The notes below the pieces were generated by a model. The model saw only the letters and a list, made by a program, of their open reading frames with translations. It had not been told where the DNA came from and did not search any database. Made by a program: the position numbers and the translations under genes. Positions 24,953-36,600 of a DNA stretch of 64,000 nt are shown piece by piece. The stretch is from Streptomyces violaceusniger (GTDB lineage: Bacteria; Actinomycetota; Actinomycetes; Streptomycetales; Streptomycetaceae). Numbering within the stretch: position 1 is the stretch's first letter; every line of letters starts with the position of its first letter. The DNA lies in NCBI GenBank assembly GCA_005405945.1, contig BJHW01000001.1, positions 1,674,001-1,738,000 on the forward strand. Reading direction: 5' to 3'.

Positions 24953-25387
24953 ATGACCGAGAAGAAGAACGCACACACCACTGCCCGGAACGCCAACGCG
25001 AGCGCGAAGGCCACCGCCACCAAGGCCAAGGAGACCGCGGACAAGGCCAAGGACACCGCGGGCACGACGGAGACCACGGCGAAGACCGCCGCTACCGGTG
25101 CGGCGACAACCGCGGCGCACACCGCTCATGTCGCCGCCGACAAGGCTCAAGTGGCCGCCGGGAAGGCCGTGGCCACCGGTCGTACCGTGGCCGCCGAGGC
25201 GCCCAAGAAGGCGGCAGCGGCGGCGGGTTCGGCCTGGATGGTGATCAAGGCACGGAAGGTCCTGGCAGTCGTCGCCGGTGCCGGTGCCGCCGCGGCGGGC
25301 GCCACGACCGCGGTCGTCCTGCGCAGGCGCGCGGCTCGTCGCCGCCGCCCGCTGGCACGGCTGACCGGCGGCCGGCTCGGCGCTTGA
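24953..25387 (+). CDS. LEA-like Ala/Lys/Thr-rich protein with C-terminal membrane helix
   Basis: The product is 144 residues. Residues about 10-95 are almost only Ala, Lys, Thr, Glu and Asp, with a degenerate 11-residue period (TKAKETADKAK, DTAGTTETTAK, ADKAQVAAGKA). This is the pattern of group 3 LEA/apolipoprotein-like amphipathic helices. A hydrophobic stretch follows (KVLAVVAGAGAAAAGATTAVVL), ending in RRRAARRRRPLARLTGG, so the protein may be tail-anchored with a cytoplasmic or DNA-binding face. The composition also resembles histone-H1-like tails. There is a stress or membrane role by analogy only. Confidence 0.65.
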   Translation: MTEKKNAHTTARNANASAKATATKAKETADKAKDTAGTTETTAKTAATGAATTAAHTAHVAADKAQVAAGKAVATGRTVAAEAPKKAAAAAGSAWMVIKARKVLAVVAGAGAAAAGATTAVVLRRRAARRRRPLARLTGGRLGA

Positions 25388-25639
25388 GATTCGCGCTCAC
25401 ACAGACAGCGGTTGCACAGCACAGCCCCGAAGCAGGCGCAGAAGGCCGCCCAGGCCCTCGCGGGCTACTCACTCGGCCAGGCCCCGCATCGGCATCCGGC
25501 CCGAGTTCTGGGCTGATCTCAAGGCGGCGGCCGTCACCCGGGCCGGATGAGCCCGGACCAGATGAACCGGGGGCCGCCGGAATGAGCCGGGGCCGCCGGA
25601 CGTCCCCGTTCCGTGGCCCCCGTTACGCACGCGCCGCGG

Positions 25640-26833
25640 CTACTCGGCCGCCCAGGTCACCGGCAGCTCGTGGACACCGTAGAACGAGGTGTTCTCCCGG
25701 TACCTGATCTCCTCCGGGGCCACCGCCAGGCGCAGAGCGGGGAACCTGACGAGCAGCCGCTGGAGGAGCACCTTCAGTTCCACCCTCGCCAGCTGCTGGC
25801 CCAGACACTGGTGCACACCGTGGCCGAACGCGAGGTGGGAGGTGTGCGGCCGGTCGAGGACAAGACGGTCGGGGTCGGCGAACCGCTCGGGGTCCCGGTT
25901 GGCGGTGGACACCAGACCGGCCACGATCTCGCCCTTCGCGATGGGGTGCCCATTGATCACGGCATCCTCGGTGGCGGTGCGCACGGTGCCGAAGTTGTTG
26001 ACGGGGAAGTAGCGAAGGAACTCCTCCACGGCGCTGTCCATGAGGTCGGGGTTCTCCCGCAGCCGGGTCAGCTGCTCACCGTCCTGGAACAGCGCCAGCA
26101 TGCCGAGGCCGATCAGGTTCTCCACGGGTTCATGACCGGCGAAGATGATGGTCATCGCGATGCCGACCACCTCCTCGTCGGTCAGCGCACCGCCCTCGAC
26201 CTCATGGTGCAGCAGCCTGCTGATCATGTCGTCCCCGGGCTCGGCCCGCTTGGCACGCACGAATCCGCGCATCTCGTCCCACCACGCGGTCGCCATCGCG
26301 CCGACGGCCTGATCGTCGCCGCCGGTCTCCCGGAGCGTGCGTACCTCGTGGTCGAACTTCTGGTGGTAGGTGTACGGCACGCCGAGGATTTCGGAGATCA
26401 CCATCGCGGGCACCGGATTGGCATAGGCCGCCACCAGGTCGGCGCTCGTGCCCGCCGCCTCCATCGCGTCGAGGTGCCGGTCGGCCAGCCGCTCGATCCG
26501 GCCGGTCAGTTCGCGTGCACCGCGCACCGAGAACTCGGCGGTGAGCGTGCGGCGGTAGCGGGTGTGGTCCGGCGGGTCCATGGAGAAGAAGAAGCCCGCC
26601 GGTATCTCCGGGCTCATCGCCGGGAACGGCACCCTCGCACCGCTGAACCGGGAGTCGGCCAGCATGGCCCTGATGTCGTCGTGCTTGGTCAGGAACCACA
26701 TCACCAGACCGCCGGGCAGCTCCAGTTTGCCCAGTTCACCCGCGTCCCGCAGGCGGCGGTGTGCCTCCGGCGGGTCGTACGGGCAACGCCGTTCGGCCTT
26801 CACGGTCCCCGGAAGGGACAAGGTCTCGCTCAC
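25640..26833 (-). CDS. Cytochrome P450, probable PKS tailoring enzyme
   Basis: The product is 397 residues from a GTG six bases after GGAG. The heme signature LAFGHGVHQCLGQQLARVEL, the K-helix EFLR (ExxR) and the MDPPDHTRYRRTLTAEF block mark a soluble bacterial P450 of the CYP105/107 kind. In helix I the usual AGHETT is AGHEPV, so the Thr that helps protonate bound oxygen is replaced by Pro-Val. Some macrolide P450s also lack this Thr, so it may remain active on a self-assisting substrate. It follows the PKS on the same strand after 161 bases. Its electron donors are not encoded here. Confidence 0.95.
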   Translation of the reverse strand: MSETLSLPGTVKAERRCPYDPPEAHRRLRDAGELGKLELPGGLVMWFLTKHDDIRAMLADSRFSGARVPFPAMSPEIPAGFFFSMDPPDHTRYRRTLTAEFSVRGARELTGRIERLADRHLDAMEAAGTSADLVAAYANPVPAMVISEILGVPYTYHQKFDHEVRTLRETGGDDQAVGAMATAWWDEMRGFVRAKRAEPGDDMISRLLHHEVEGGALTDEEVVGIAMTIIFAGHEPVENLIGLGMLALFQDGEQLTRLRENPDLMDSAVEEFLRYFPVNNFGTVRTATEDAVINGHPIAKGEIVAGLVSTANRDPERFADPDRLVLDRPHTSHLAFGHGVHQCLGQQLARVELKVLLQRLLVRFPALRLAVAPEEIRYRENTSFYGVHELPVTWAAE

Positions 26834-26898
26834 TGTTGACTCCCTCGTATGCGCTCATGGGCGACTGGTGTGTGCGGGCACGGTGCAGTGCGTCCGTC

Positions 26899-26982
26899 GG
26901 CACGTGCGTGCGCCTGTCAGGCACCTGCGTGCGTCTGTCAGGCACGTGCGTGCGTCTGTCAGGCACGTGCGTGCGTCGGAGA
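26899..26982. repeat. Four tandem 21-bp repeats between PKS and P450 genes
   Basis: Units start at 26899, 26920, 26941 and 26962. Each is built on GGCACGTGCGTGCGTC followed by TGTCA; the second has CACCTG and the fourth a diverged end. Each intact unit carries the palindrome GCACGTGC. Confidence 0.85.
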
Positions 26983-26994
26983 TGATGTGTGTGG

Positions 26995-27660
26995 TCATGG
27001 ACGATCCGTCCGCTCGACCCATTTCGCTGCCAGGTCCTCGAGCAGGGTCGAGATCCGCACTCGTGCCGCACTTGCCGGGTCGAGCACGAGGATCGAATCG
27101 TCGAGCTTGTTGAGCTCTTCGAGCACGAGGATGGCGGCCGCCGCGTCGTCGGGCAGCATTTCGGCGCGCAGATGGCGGGCGAGATCGACCGCCGTGGGGT
27201 GGTCGAAGGTGAGGCTGGCGGGCAGGTCGAGCCGGGTGGCCCCGGCCAGCTGGTTGCGGAGCTTCACGGCCGCCACCGAGTCGAAGCCCAGGTCCACGAA
27301 GCCTCGGTGCGGGTCGACCATGGTGGCGTCGGGATGGCCGAGCACCATGGCCACCTGGCTACGGACCAGCTCCAGCAGGATCTCGTCCTGCTCGTCCTCC
27401 GTCCGCCCGGCCAGCCGCTCCAGCAACGTGGTCGCGGAAGCCTCGGCCGCCGGGGGTTGTTCCACCGGCTGCCGGACCGCTTCGGTGCGTGCGGGGGCCG
27501 GCGTGGCGGTGGTGACCCGGACCGCCTCGCCGGGCCCGGCACATGCCTCGTCGAACAGGGCGAGGCCCAGGTCGGTGGAGACGGACACCGCGGGCAGTCC
27601 GCGAGCCCGCCGGTGTGCGGCCAGCGCGTCGGCGTACGCGGGGCCCAGTGTCCCGTCGGC
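26995..27660 (-). CDS. PKS open segment 5: end of KR0-7, ACP7 and C-terminal docking domain
   Basis: This frame supplies [17 protein letters not shown], the ACP ([17 protein letters not shown]) and the docking tail. About 33 codons between 27664 and 27763 ([20 protein letters not shown]) are in the third frame. Confidence 0.8.
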   Translation of the reverse strand, partial: ADGTLGPAYADALAAHRRARGLPAVSVSTDLGLALFDEACAGPGEAVRVTTATPAPARTEAVRQPVEQPPAAEASATTLLERLAGRTEDEQDEILLELVRSQVAMVLGHPDATMVDPHRGFVDLGFDSVAAVKLRNQLAGATRLDLPASLTFDHPTAVDLARHLRAEMLPDDAAAAILVLEELNKLDDSILVLDPASAARVRISTLLEDLAAKWVERTDRP

Positions 27661-30600
27661 GGGGTGAACAGCACGAAGCGGTCCAGTTCCAGGCCCCGCG
27701 TGGCCAGGTGCAGGTTCCAGGCCGCCGCCACGCTCGACCGCAGCTGTGGCCGCGGGGTTTCCGGGGGAGCGCGCCGGCCCGGGTCGGCTCCGGGGTGTCG
27801 GCCGCGGTGTGCACCACGCTCCGCAGTCCGGGAATCTCCTCCAGCAGCCCTGCCAGCGCCTGACCGTCCGCCGGATCACACGGGGCGAGCCGAACCGTGG
27901 CTCCGAGTGCTGCCAGTTCGGCCATGTCGCCGTCCCCGGCCAGGACCAGGTCACGCACACCGTGTTCGGCGATCAGGTGCCGGGCGACGGCCGTGGCCGA
28001 CCCGCCGGTGACCAGCACCGTCCCCGGGCCCCAGGCGGGCGGATCCTGCTCGGTGGCCGGCGCCGTGGCCAGGTCCGGTACCAGCACCGCTCCCGCCCGG
28101 ACCGCGACCCGGTCCTCCCCCACGGCCACCGCGGCAAGCAGCATGCGCAGATCGCACGTATCGGTGTCGACGAGTGTCAGCCGTCCCGCCACGGCCGCCT
28201 GAAGTGGCTCGACCAGCGACCACACCGCGGCCGCTGCCAGGTCCTCTACGTCCTCACCGGCCGCCGTGGCGAGCGCGCCCCGGGTCACCAGCACCAGACG
28301 CGAGGTGGCGAACCGCTCCCCGGCCAGCCACGTCCGCGCGGCCTCGGACACCCGGACGGCCACCTCGGACGCCGTTTCGCCCTCGGATACGCACGGGAGG
28401 AGGACGACGTCCGGTACCTCCTCGATGGCCGACAGGTCCGGATAGAGCGCGACCGGCGCGCCGAGCGTGTCCGGTTTCCAGGCGTCCGGGTCGCCGACGA
28501 GCCCCCACCGGACGGGGCCGGTGTCCGGTTCGGCCTGCGTACGGCAAGCCGCCCACACCGGCCGGAACAGTGCCGCGTTGGCCTGGCGCAGCCGCTGTCC
28601 GGACACCGGGCGGAACACCAGCGAGTTCACCGACAGCACGGGTGTTCCGGCGGCGTCGGCCACGTGGAGCGAGACCGTGTCCGGGCCGACGGGCGTGAGG
28701 GTGACCCGCAGTTTCGTGGCACCCGTCGTGTGCAGGGTGATCCCCGCCCAGGAGAACGGCAGACGGGTCCCCTCGGCCGCGGTGACCAGCCCTGCCGGCG
28801 TCTCCCCGCGCAACGCCTGGTCGAGCAGGGCGGGATGCAGCGTCCAGCGTTCGGCCTCGGCACCTGCCCCGGCCACCTCGGGCAGCTCGATGTCCAGGAA
28901 GACCTCGTCGTCACGGCGCCACGCCGGTGTCCCGCCGGACTCCAGCGGCCGGGCGCCGGTGGGCGGCCAGGTCTCGGGGCGCCGCTCCGGCGCGGCCGGC
29001 CGGTCCGCACCGAGGACGGCCGTGGCATGCCGGACCCACCGCTGGTCTCGGCGGCAGTACACGGTGACCGGGCGGCGGCCGGACTCGTCGGCGCCGCGGA
29101 CGGACACCTGCACCTCGACCCCGCCCCGCTCGGGGAGGACGAGTGGTTCATGGACGGTGAGTTCGTCCACCGTCCGGCAGTCGCACTGGAGCCCCGCCTG
29201 GAGCACCAGTTCCAGGAAGCCGGTCGCCGGGAACAGGGGCACGCCCAGCGTCCGCCGACCGGCCAGCCACGCGTGGGCGTCGGCGGAGACGCGGCCGGTG
29301 AGCAGGACGCCGTCCGCGTCGGGCAGCGGCACCCTCGCCCCGACCAGCGGATGGTCCAGCGCGCCGAGCCCGAAGCCGGCCGCGTCGCCGGGGGTACGGG
29401 AGGGCTCCAGCCAGAAGCGGGAGCGCTGGAAGGCGTAGGTCGGCAGCTCGGCCCGGCGGGCGCCGGGGAAGACCGCGGACCAGTCCGGCTCCACACCGTG
29501 TGTGTGCAACTGGGCGAGGGCGGTGGTGACGGTGACCGGCTCGGGCCGGTCGGCGCGCAGAGTGGGGATGAACTCGGCGTCCGCGCCGGTGACCTGGGCC
29601 TGGGCCAAGGCGGTGAGGGTGCCGTCCGGGCCGAGTTCGAGGAAGGTGCCCGTGCCGAGCTCCCGCAGACGCTCCAGCCCGGCGGCGAACCGCACCGTCT
29701 CCCGCACCTGCCGCACCCAGTAAGCGGGGGAGCACAGTTCCTCCCCCGCCACCGCACCGGAGAGGTTCGACACCACCGGTGTCCGCGGGGTGCGGAAGTC
29801 CACCGTGCCGAGTACCTCGGCGAACGCGCTGAGCATCTCGTCCATCAGCGGTGAGTGGAAGGCGTGGCCTACCCGCAGCCGCCGCGTCTTAACACCACGG
29901 GCGGCGAACGCCCCGGCCACACCGCGCACCGCGTCCTCGTCCCCGGACACCACGACCGACGACGGCCCGTTCACGGCCGCGAGGGCGACCCGGTCGGTCA
30001 GGAACGGGCGTACCTGGTCCTCCGGCGCGGCCAGGGCCACCATCGCCCCGCCCGGTGGCAGCGCGCCCATGAGCCGACCCCGGGCCGCCACCACCTTGGC
30101 GGCGTCCTCCAGCGACCACAGTCCGGCCACATGTGCGGCGGCCAGCTCGCCAATGGAGTGTCCCAGCAGGTAGTCCGGCCGCACGCCCCAGGAGGACACC
30201 AGCCGGAACAGCGACACCTCAAGGGCGAACAGGCCCGCCTGCGTATACGCGGTGGCGTCCAGCGCGCCGGTGGCGTCGGTCACCACCTCGCCGAGCGGAC
30301 GGTCCAGGTGCGGGTCGAGCGCGGCGCACACCTCGTCCCACGCCGCCGCGAACACCGGGAACGCCTGGTACAACTCACCTCCCATGCCGGCCCGTTGGGT
30401 GCCCTGGCCCGCGAACAGCACGCCCACCCGGCCCGGGCCCGCGGTGCCCAGGACCACGCCCGGCGCCGGTTCGCCGGCCGCCAGCGCGGCCAGTCCGGCC
30501 AGCAGCTCCGCCCGGTCGGCCCCGACCACCGCGGCCCGGTGCGAGAGCGCCGAGCGGGTGGCGGCCAGCGACCAGCCCACATCGGCCGGGCCGGACTCGG

Positions 30601-33600
30601 GGTGCGCGGCCAGGAAGGACCGCAACCGGGCCGCCTGCGCCCGCAGTCCGCGTTCGTCCTGGCCGGACAGCACCCATGGCACCACCGCCGGGGCCCGCCC
30701 GGACGCCGGCCGCGGTTCGAGCCCGGACTCCGCGGGTGGCTGTTCGAGGATCACATGGGCGTTGGTCCCGCTCACGCCGAACGAGGACACCCCGGCCCGG
30801 CGGGGGCGGGAGGTCTCCGGCCACTCCGCGGGCCGGGTCAGCAGCTCCACCGCACCGGCCGACCAGTCCACATGGGTCGACGGCTCGTCCACGTGCAGGG
30901 TCCGGGGCAGCGCTCCGTGCCGCATCGCCAGCACCATCTTGATGACCCCGGCCACTCCCGCGGCCGACTGTGTGTGCCCGATGTTCGACTTGATCGAGCC
31001 CAGCAGCAGCGGCCGTTCCCGCTCCTGCCCGTAGGTGGCCAGCAGTGCCTGTGCCTCGATCGGGTCGCCCAGGCTGGTGCCGGTGCCGTGTGCCTCCACC
31101 GCGTCCACGTCCGACGCGGCCAGCCCGGCGTTCGCCAGCGCGGCCCGGATCACCCGCTGCTGCGAGGGTCCGTTCGGTGCGGTCAGGCCGTTCGAAGCGC
31201 CGTCCTGGTTGACGGCGGAGCCGCGTAGGACCGCCAGGACCCGGTGGTCGTTGCGGCGCGCGTCGGACAGCCGCTCCAGCAGCAGCATGCCGACGCCCTC
31301 GCCCCAGCCGGTACCGTCCGCCGCGTCGGCGAACGCCTTGCAGCGGCCGTCGGCGGCCAGTCCGCGCTGACGCGAGAACTCCACGAAGATGCCCGGGGTG
31401 GCCATCACCGTCACCCCGCCGGCCAGTGCCAGCGAACACTCGCCGGACCGCAGGGCCTGCGCCGCCAGGTGCAACGCGACCAGCGACGACGAGCAGGCGG
31501 TGTCCACGGTGACCGCCGGGCCCTCCAGACCGAAGGTGTACGAGAGCCGACCGGAGACCACGCTGCCCGCGCCACCGGTCAGGAAGTAACCCTCGGAGCC
31601 CTCCGCCGCCTGCCCGGCCCCCGTTCCGTAGCCCTGTGCGGCGGCGCCGACGAACACCCCGGTCTGGCTTCCCTTCAGCGAAGCCGCCGGGATACCGGCC
31701 CGCTCCACCGTCTCCCAGGCCACTTCCAGCAGCAGCCGCTGCTGCGGATCCATCGCGAGCGCCTCACGCGGCGAGATGCCGAAGAAGCCGGCGTCGAACT
31801 CCCCCGCGTCGTACACGAAGCCACCGGCGCGGACGTAGGAGGTGCCCGAGCTGTCCGGATCGGCGCTGTACAGGCCGTCCAGGTCCCAGCCCCGGTCGTC
31901 CGGCAGATCCGCGACCGCGTCGCGCCCGGTGTCGAGCAGCTCCCACAGCTCCTCGGGCGAGGTCACCCCGCCCGGATAGCGGCAGGCCATTCCGACGATC
32001 ACGATCGGGTCCCGGTCGGTGGCGGCAGCCGGGGCGGCGGACCGTGCCACGGCCTCGTCGACGGTGCCGTCCAGCTCCCGGAGAAGATGGCCGGCCAGGA
32101 CCGCCGGTGTCGGATGGTCGAAGATCGCGGTGGCCGGCAGTCCGACCCCGGTGGCCGTGCGCAGCCGGTTGCGCAACTCGACGGCCGTGAGCGAGTCGAA
32201 GCCGGCCTCCGCGAAGGTGCGCGCCGTGTCCACCGCGGTGGGGGTGCCGTGCCCCAGCACGGTCGCCACCTGAGTACGGACCAGGTCCAGCACCAGCTGT
32301 TCGCGTTCGGCGGCCGGCATCGCGGCCATCCGGCCCCGCAGCGACGACTCACCCTCGACCGGACCCGCGCCGGTCGCGCGGCGGATCGGCGCACGGACCA
32401 GACCGCGGAAGAGCGCGGGCAGCGCACCGGCGTCGGCCTGTGCCCGCAGCGCCGCGGCGTCCAGCGGTGTGGCCAGCACGACCGCCTCGGTCGCCGCCCT
32501 GGCGCTGTCGAAGAGCCGGAGCCCCTGCTCGGTGGCGAGAGGCGTGGCACCGGCCCTGGCCATCCGGGCGAGGTCCCGGTCCGACAGATGGCCGGTCATC
32601 CCGCTGCGCTCGGCCCACAGTCCCCAGGCCACGGAGAGGCCCGGCAACCCAGCGGCCCGGCGGCGCGCCATCAGCGCGTCCAGCCATGCGTTCGCCGCCG
32701 CGTAGGCACTCTGCCCGGGGCTTCCCAGGACACCCGCGGCCGAGGAGAACACCACGAATTCCGCCAGCTCACGATCGGCCGTCAGCTCGTGCAGATGCCA
32801 CGCGGCGTCCACCTTCGGCCTCAGCACCTCGCGCACCCGCTCCGGGGTGAGCGACTCGATCACCCCGTCGTCGAGCACGCCCGCGGTGTGCACCACCATC
32901 CGCAGGCGGGGGACGGTGTCCAGCAACCGTGCCAGTTCGTCCCGGTCGGCCACGTCACAGGCCACCACTCGCACCTGGGCACCGTATTCCCGCAGGGCGC
33001 CGACGAGTTCGGCCGCGCCCGGAGCGTCCGGCCCCCGTCGGCCGGCCAGGACGACATCCCGTACCCCGTGCCGCTCGACCAGGTGACGGGCGACCAGCCC
33101 GCCCAGTGTGCCGGTGCCGCCCGTGACGAGCACGGTGTCCCCCTCCCGCGGCGGCCGCGGGATGGACAGCACCAGCTTGCCGATGTGGCGTGCCTGCGAG
33201 AGGAAGCGCAGCGCGTCACCCACCCGCCGTACGTCCCACGCACGGGTCGGCAGCGCGGTGAAGGTCCCTCGCTCGAAAAGCGACACCAGCAGACGGAGCA
33301 GTTCCCCGATCCGGTCGGGGCCCGCGTCCATGAGGTCGAACGCCTGGTACCGCACCCCGTGCACGGCGGCCACACGCTCACCGTCGCGGATGTCGGTCTT
33401 GCCCATCTCCAGGAAACGTCCGCCGTCGGCGAGCAGGCCGAGCGAGGCGTCCACGTAGTCGCCCGCCAGCGAGTTCAGCACCACGTCCACCCGGCCGAAG
33501 CGGTCGGCGAACTCCAAGGAGCGGGAGGAGGCGATCCGGTCGTCCGCCACTCCTCCAGCGCGCAGCGTGTCCCACTTCCCGGGGCTCGCGGTGGCGTACA

Positions 33601-36600
33601 CCTCCGCGCCGAGCCAGTGAGCCACTTGCGTCGCGGCCATGCCCACCCCTCCCGCGGCCGAGTGCACCAGCACCGATTCGCCGGGCCGGAGACCGGCCAG
33701 GTCCATCAGCCCGTACATGGCGGTCAGGAACACCACCGGCGTGGCCGCGGCGTCGGCGAACGACCAGCCCTCCGGCAGTCGGACCAGCAGCCGGTGATCG
33801 GTCAACGCCACCGGGCCGAACGCGCCGGAGAACAGCCCCATCACCCGGTCACCGGGCGCCAGGTCGGACACACCGGGGCCGATGTCGAGCACGACTCCGG
33901 CACCCTCGCTGCCGATGACGTCCTGGCCGGGGATCATGCCGAGGGCGACGACGACGTCCCGGAAGTTCACCCCGGCCGCGTGCATCGCCACCCTCACCTG
34001 TCCGGCACCGAGGGCACCGGCTGCTTCCGGACAGGGGACGGCGGCCAGATTCTCCAGCGTGCCCTGGCTGGTGACGTCCATCCGCCACGGCACCCCGTCC
34101 TCCAGGGGTGGGGTGGCGACGGGCGGGGTGAGCGGAGCGAGCTGAGGCGTCAGGACACGGCCGCGGCGCAGCGCGAGGTGCGCATGGCCACCGGCCGCCG
34201 CGGCGGCCAGCGCGGGGGCCAGCGCCGTACGGGAATCCTGGTGACCGTCGTGGTCGATGAGGACGAAGCGGTCCGGATGCTCGGCCTGTGCGCTGCGGAG
34301 CAGGCCCCAGACCGCCGCCGCGCCGAGGTCGTCGACGTTCTCGCCGGGCGCGGTCGCCACCGCGCCACGTGTCAGCACGGCCAGCCGCGACCGGCCACAT
34401 CGCTCATCGGCGAGCCACCGCCGCACCGCCGCCAGCGCCCGGCACACGACGGTGGACACCGCGTCACCGGCCGACTCACCGGCCGACTCACAGGTCAGCG
34501 CCACGATGTCGGGCACCGGGGCGTCCGGGGCGAGCGCGTCGTACTCGACCAGCGCACCGAACGTCATGGGTGCGCCGGACTTCACGGGTCCGCCGGACTT
34601 CGCGGGGGCGTCCGACTTCACGGGTCCGCCGGACTTCGCTGACCCGTCGAACTCATCCGGTGCCGAGCCCGCCGTGGCGATGGGCAGCGGCGTCTCGACC
34701 CAGTCCACGCGGTACAGCGAGTCCTGGTCCACCCCTCGGGTGTCCTCGATCCGCCCGCCGGACAGCGGCCGCAACGAGAGCGACGCCACCGACAGCACCG
34801 GCGCTCCTGTCGGGTCCGCCACCTCCAGTGACACCGCGTCCGGACCGGCCGGGGAGAGCACCACGCGGATGGCGGAGGCGCCGACCGCGTGCAGCGCCAC
34901 CCCGTTCCAGGAGAATGGCAGATACGCCTGCCCGGGGTCGGTGAGGAAACGGCCGAGCCCCACTCCGTGCAGGGCGGCGTCGAGCAGGGCCGGATGCGCA
35001 CCGCATCGCGCCGCCACGTCCTGTGCCTCCGGCTCCAGGGCCACCTCGGCATAGACCTCGTCATCGCGTGTCCACGCGGCGCGCAGCCCCTGGAAAGCGG
35101 GACCGTATCCGTAACCGCGCGCCGCCATCGCCGCGTACATTCCCGAGACATCGACGCGCCGCGCGCCTTCGGGCGGCCACACCTCAAGGGGCCGGGCCAC
35201 CTCGGCGGGCCGCGTCCCTGTGGCGTCGAGATCACCCATCGCACCGAGGGTGCCCGAGGCGTGCAGCACCCACTCCCCGGCGCGGCACGAGTGCACCGTG
35301 ACCGGCCTCCGGCCCCGCTCGTCCGCCGTCGATACGGCCACCTGTACCTGGACCCCGCCCTGGCCCGGCACCACCAGCGGAGCCTGTAGGGTCAGCTCCT
35401 CCACCACCGGGTGTCCGAAGTGCTGACCGGCCTGGAGGGCGAGTTCGACGAATCCCGTGCCGGGGAAGACCACCGTGCCCCGCACCATGTGGTCCGCCAG
35501 CCAGGGCTGGCCGTCCAGCGAGAGCAGTCCGGTCAGCACACCGCCCTCGGCCCCGGGCAGCGGCAGTACCGCGCCCAGCAGGGGGTGCTCGATATCGCCG
35601 AGACCCAGTCCGGACGCCTGGGTCACCGCCCGCGCGGGCTTCAGCCAGAAGCGTTCCCGCTGGAAGGCGTAGGTGGGAAGGTCCACCGTCCGGGTGCGGG
35701 TGAAGACCGGACGCCAGTCCACGTCCACACCTCGGGTGTGAAGGTCGGCGAGGGCGGTGAGGAAGCGGACGGGACCGCCGTCGTCGCGGCGCAGCGATCC
35801 GGTGACGACGATGTCGGCCTCGGTCGCGCCGGTGGCACCGGTGGCACCCGCGGTGTCGGCGGTGTCGGCGGTGTTGGCGGTGTCGGCGGTGTCCTGGATA
35901 CCGACGGTCAGCACGGGGTGCGGGCTCACCTCGACGAACACGGTGTGGCCCTGGCGGAGCAGGGCTTCGACGGTGCCCTGGAATTCCACCGTGTGCCGGA
36001 GGTTGCGGTACCAGTAGTCGGCGTCGAGTTCGGAGGTGTCGATGAGCCGTCCGGTCACCGTCGAGTGGAACCCGACCTGTCCACCACGCGGCTGGACCGG
36101 CGCCAGCGCGTCCGCCAGCTCCCGCTGGATCTCCGCCACTTGCGGGGAGTGCGAGGCGTAGTCCACGGGGATCCGTTTGGCCTTCGGGAACTCCGCCAGC
36201 ACCGCGTCCAGCGCCTCGACGGCACCGGACACCACCGTCGACGCCGGACCGTTCACCGCCGCGACCGACAGCCCCGGACGATTGCGGAGCCGGTCGGCGG
36301 ACACCGGTACGGACACCATTCCGCCCCGGCCCGCCAGGGCCAGCAACGCCTTGCTCCGCAAGGACACCACCCGCGCCCCATCCGCCAGGGAAAGCCCCCC
36401 GGCCACACAGGCCGCCGCGATCTCACCCTGCGAGTGACCCACCACCGCCGACGGCACCACCCCAAACGAACGCCACAGCTCGGCCAGCGACACCATCACC
36501 GCCCACAGCACCGGCTGCACCACGTCAACACGGCTGAGCGCCACCTCATCACTCAGCACATCGAACAGCGACCACTCGACGAACGGGGCCAGCGCATCGG

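Noticed and set aside
25485..25550. Short tail RIGIRPEFWADLKAAAVTRAG resembling an aldo/keto reductase C-terminus
   Set aside because: Only 21 residues with no supporting upstream sequence in the same frame. It is too short to call a gene remnant.
26995..27130. Thioesterase at the end of the PKS
   Set aside because: No GxSxG motif and only about 45 residues after the ACP; the helices match a docking domain.
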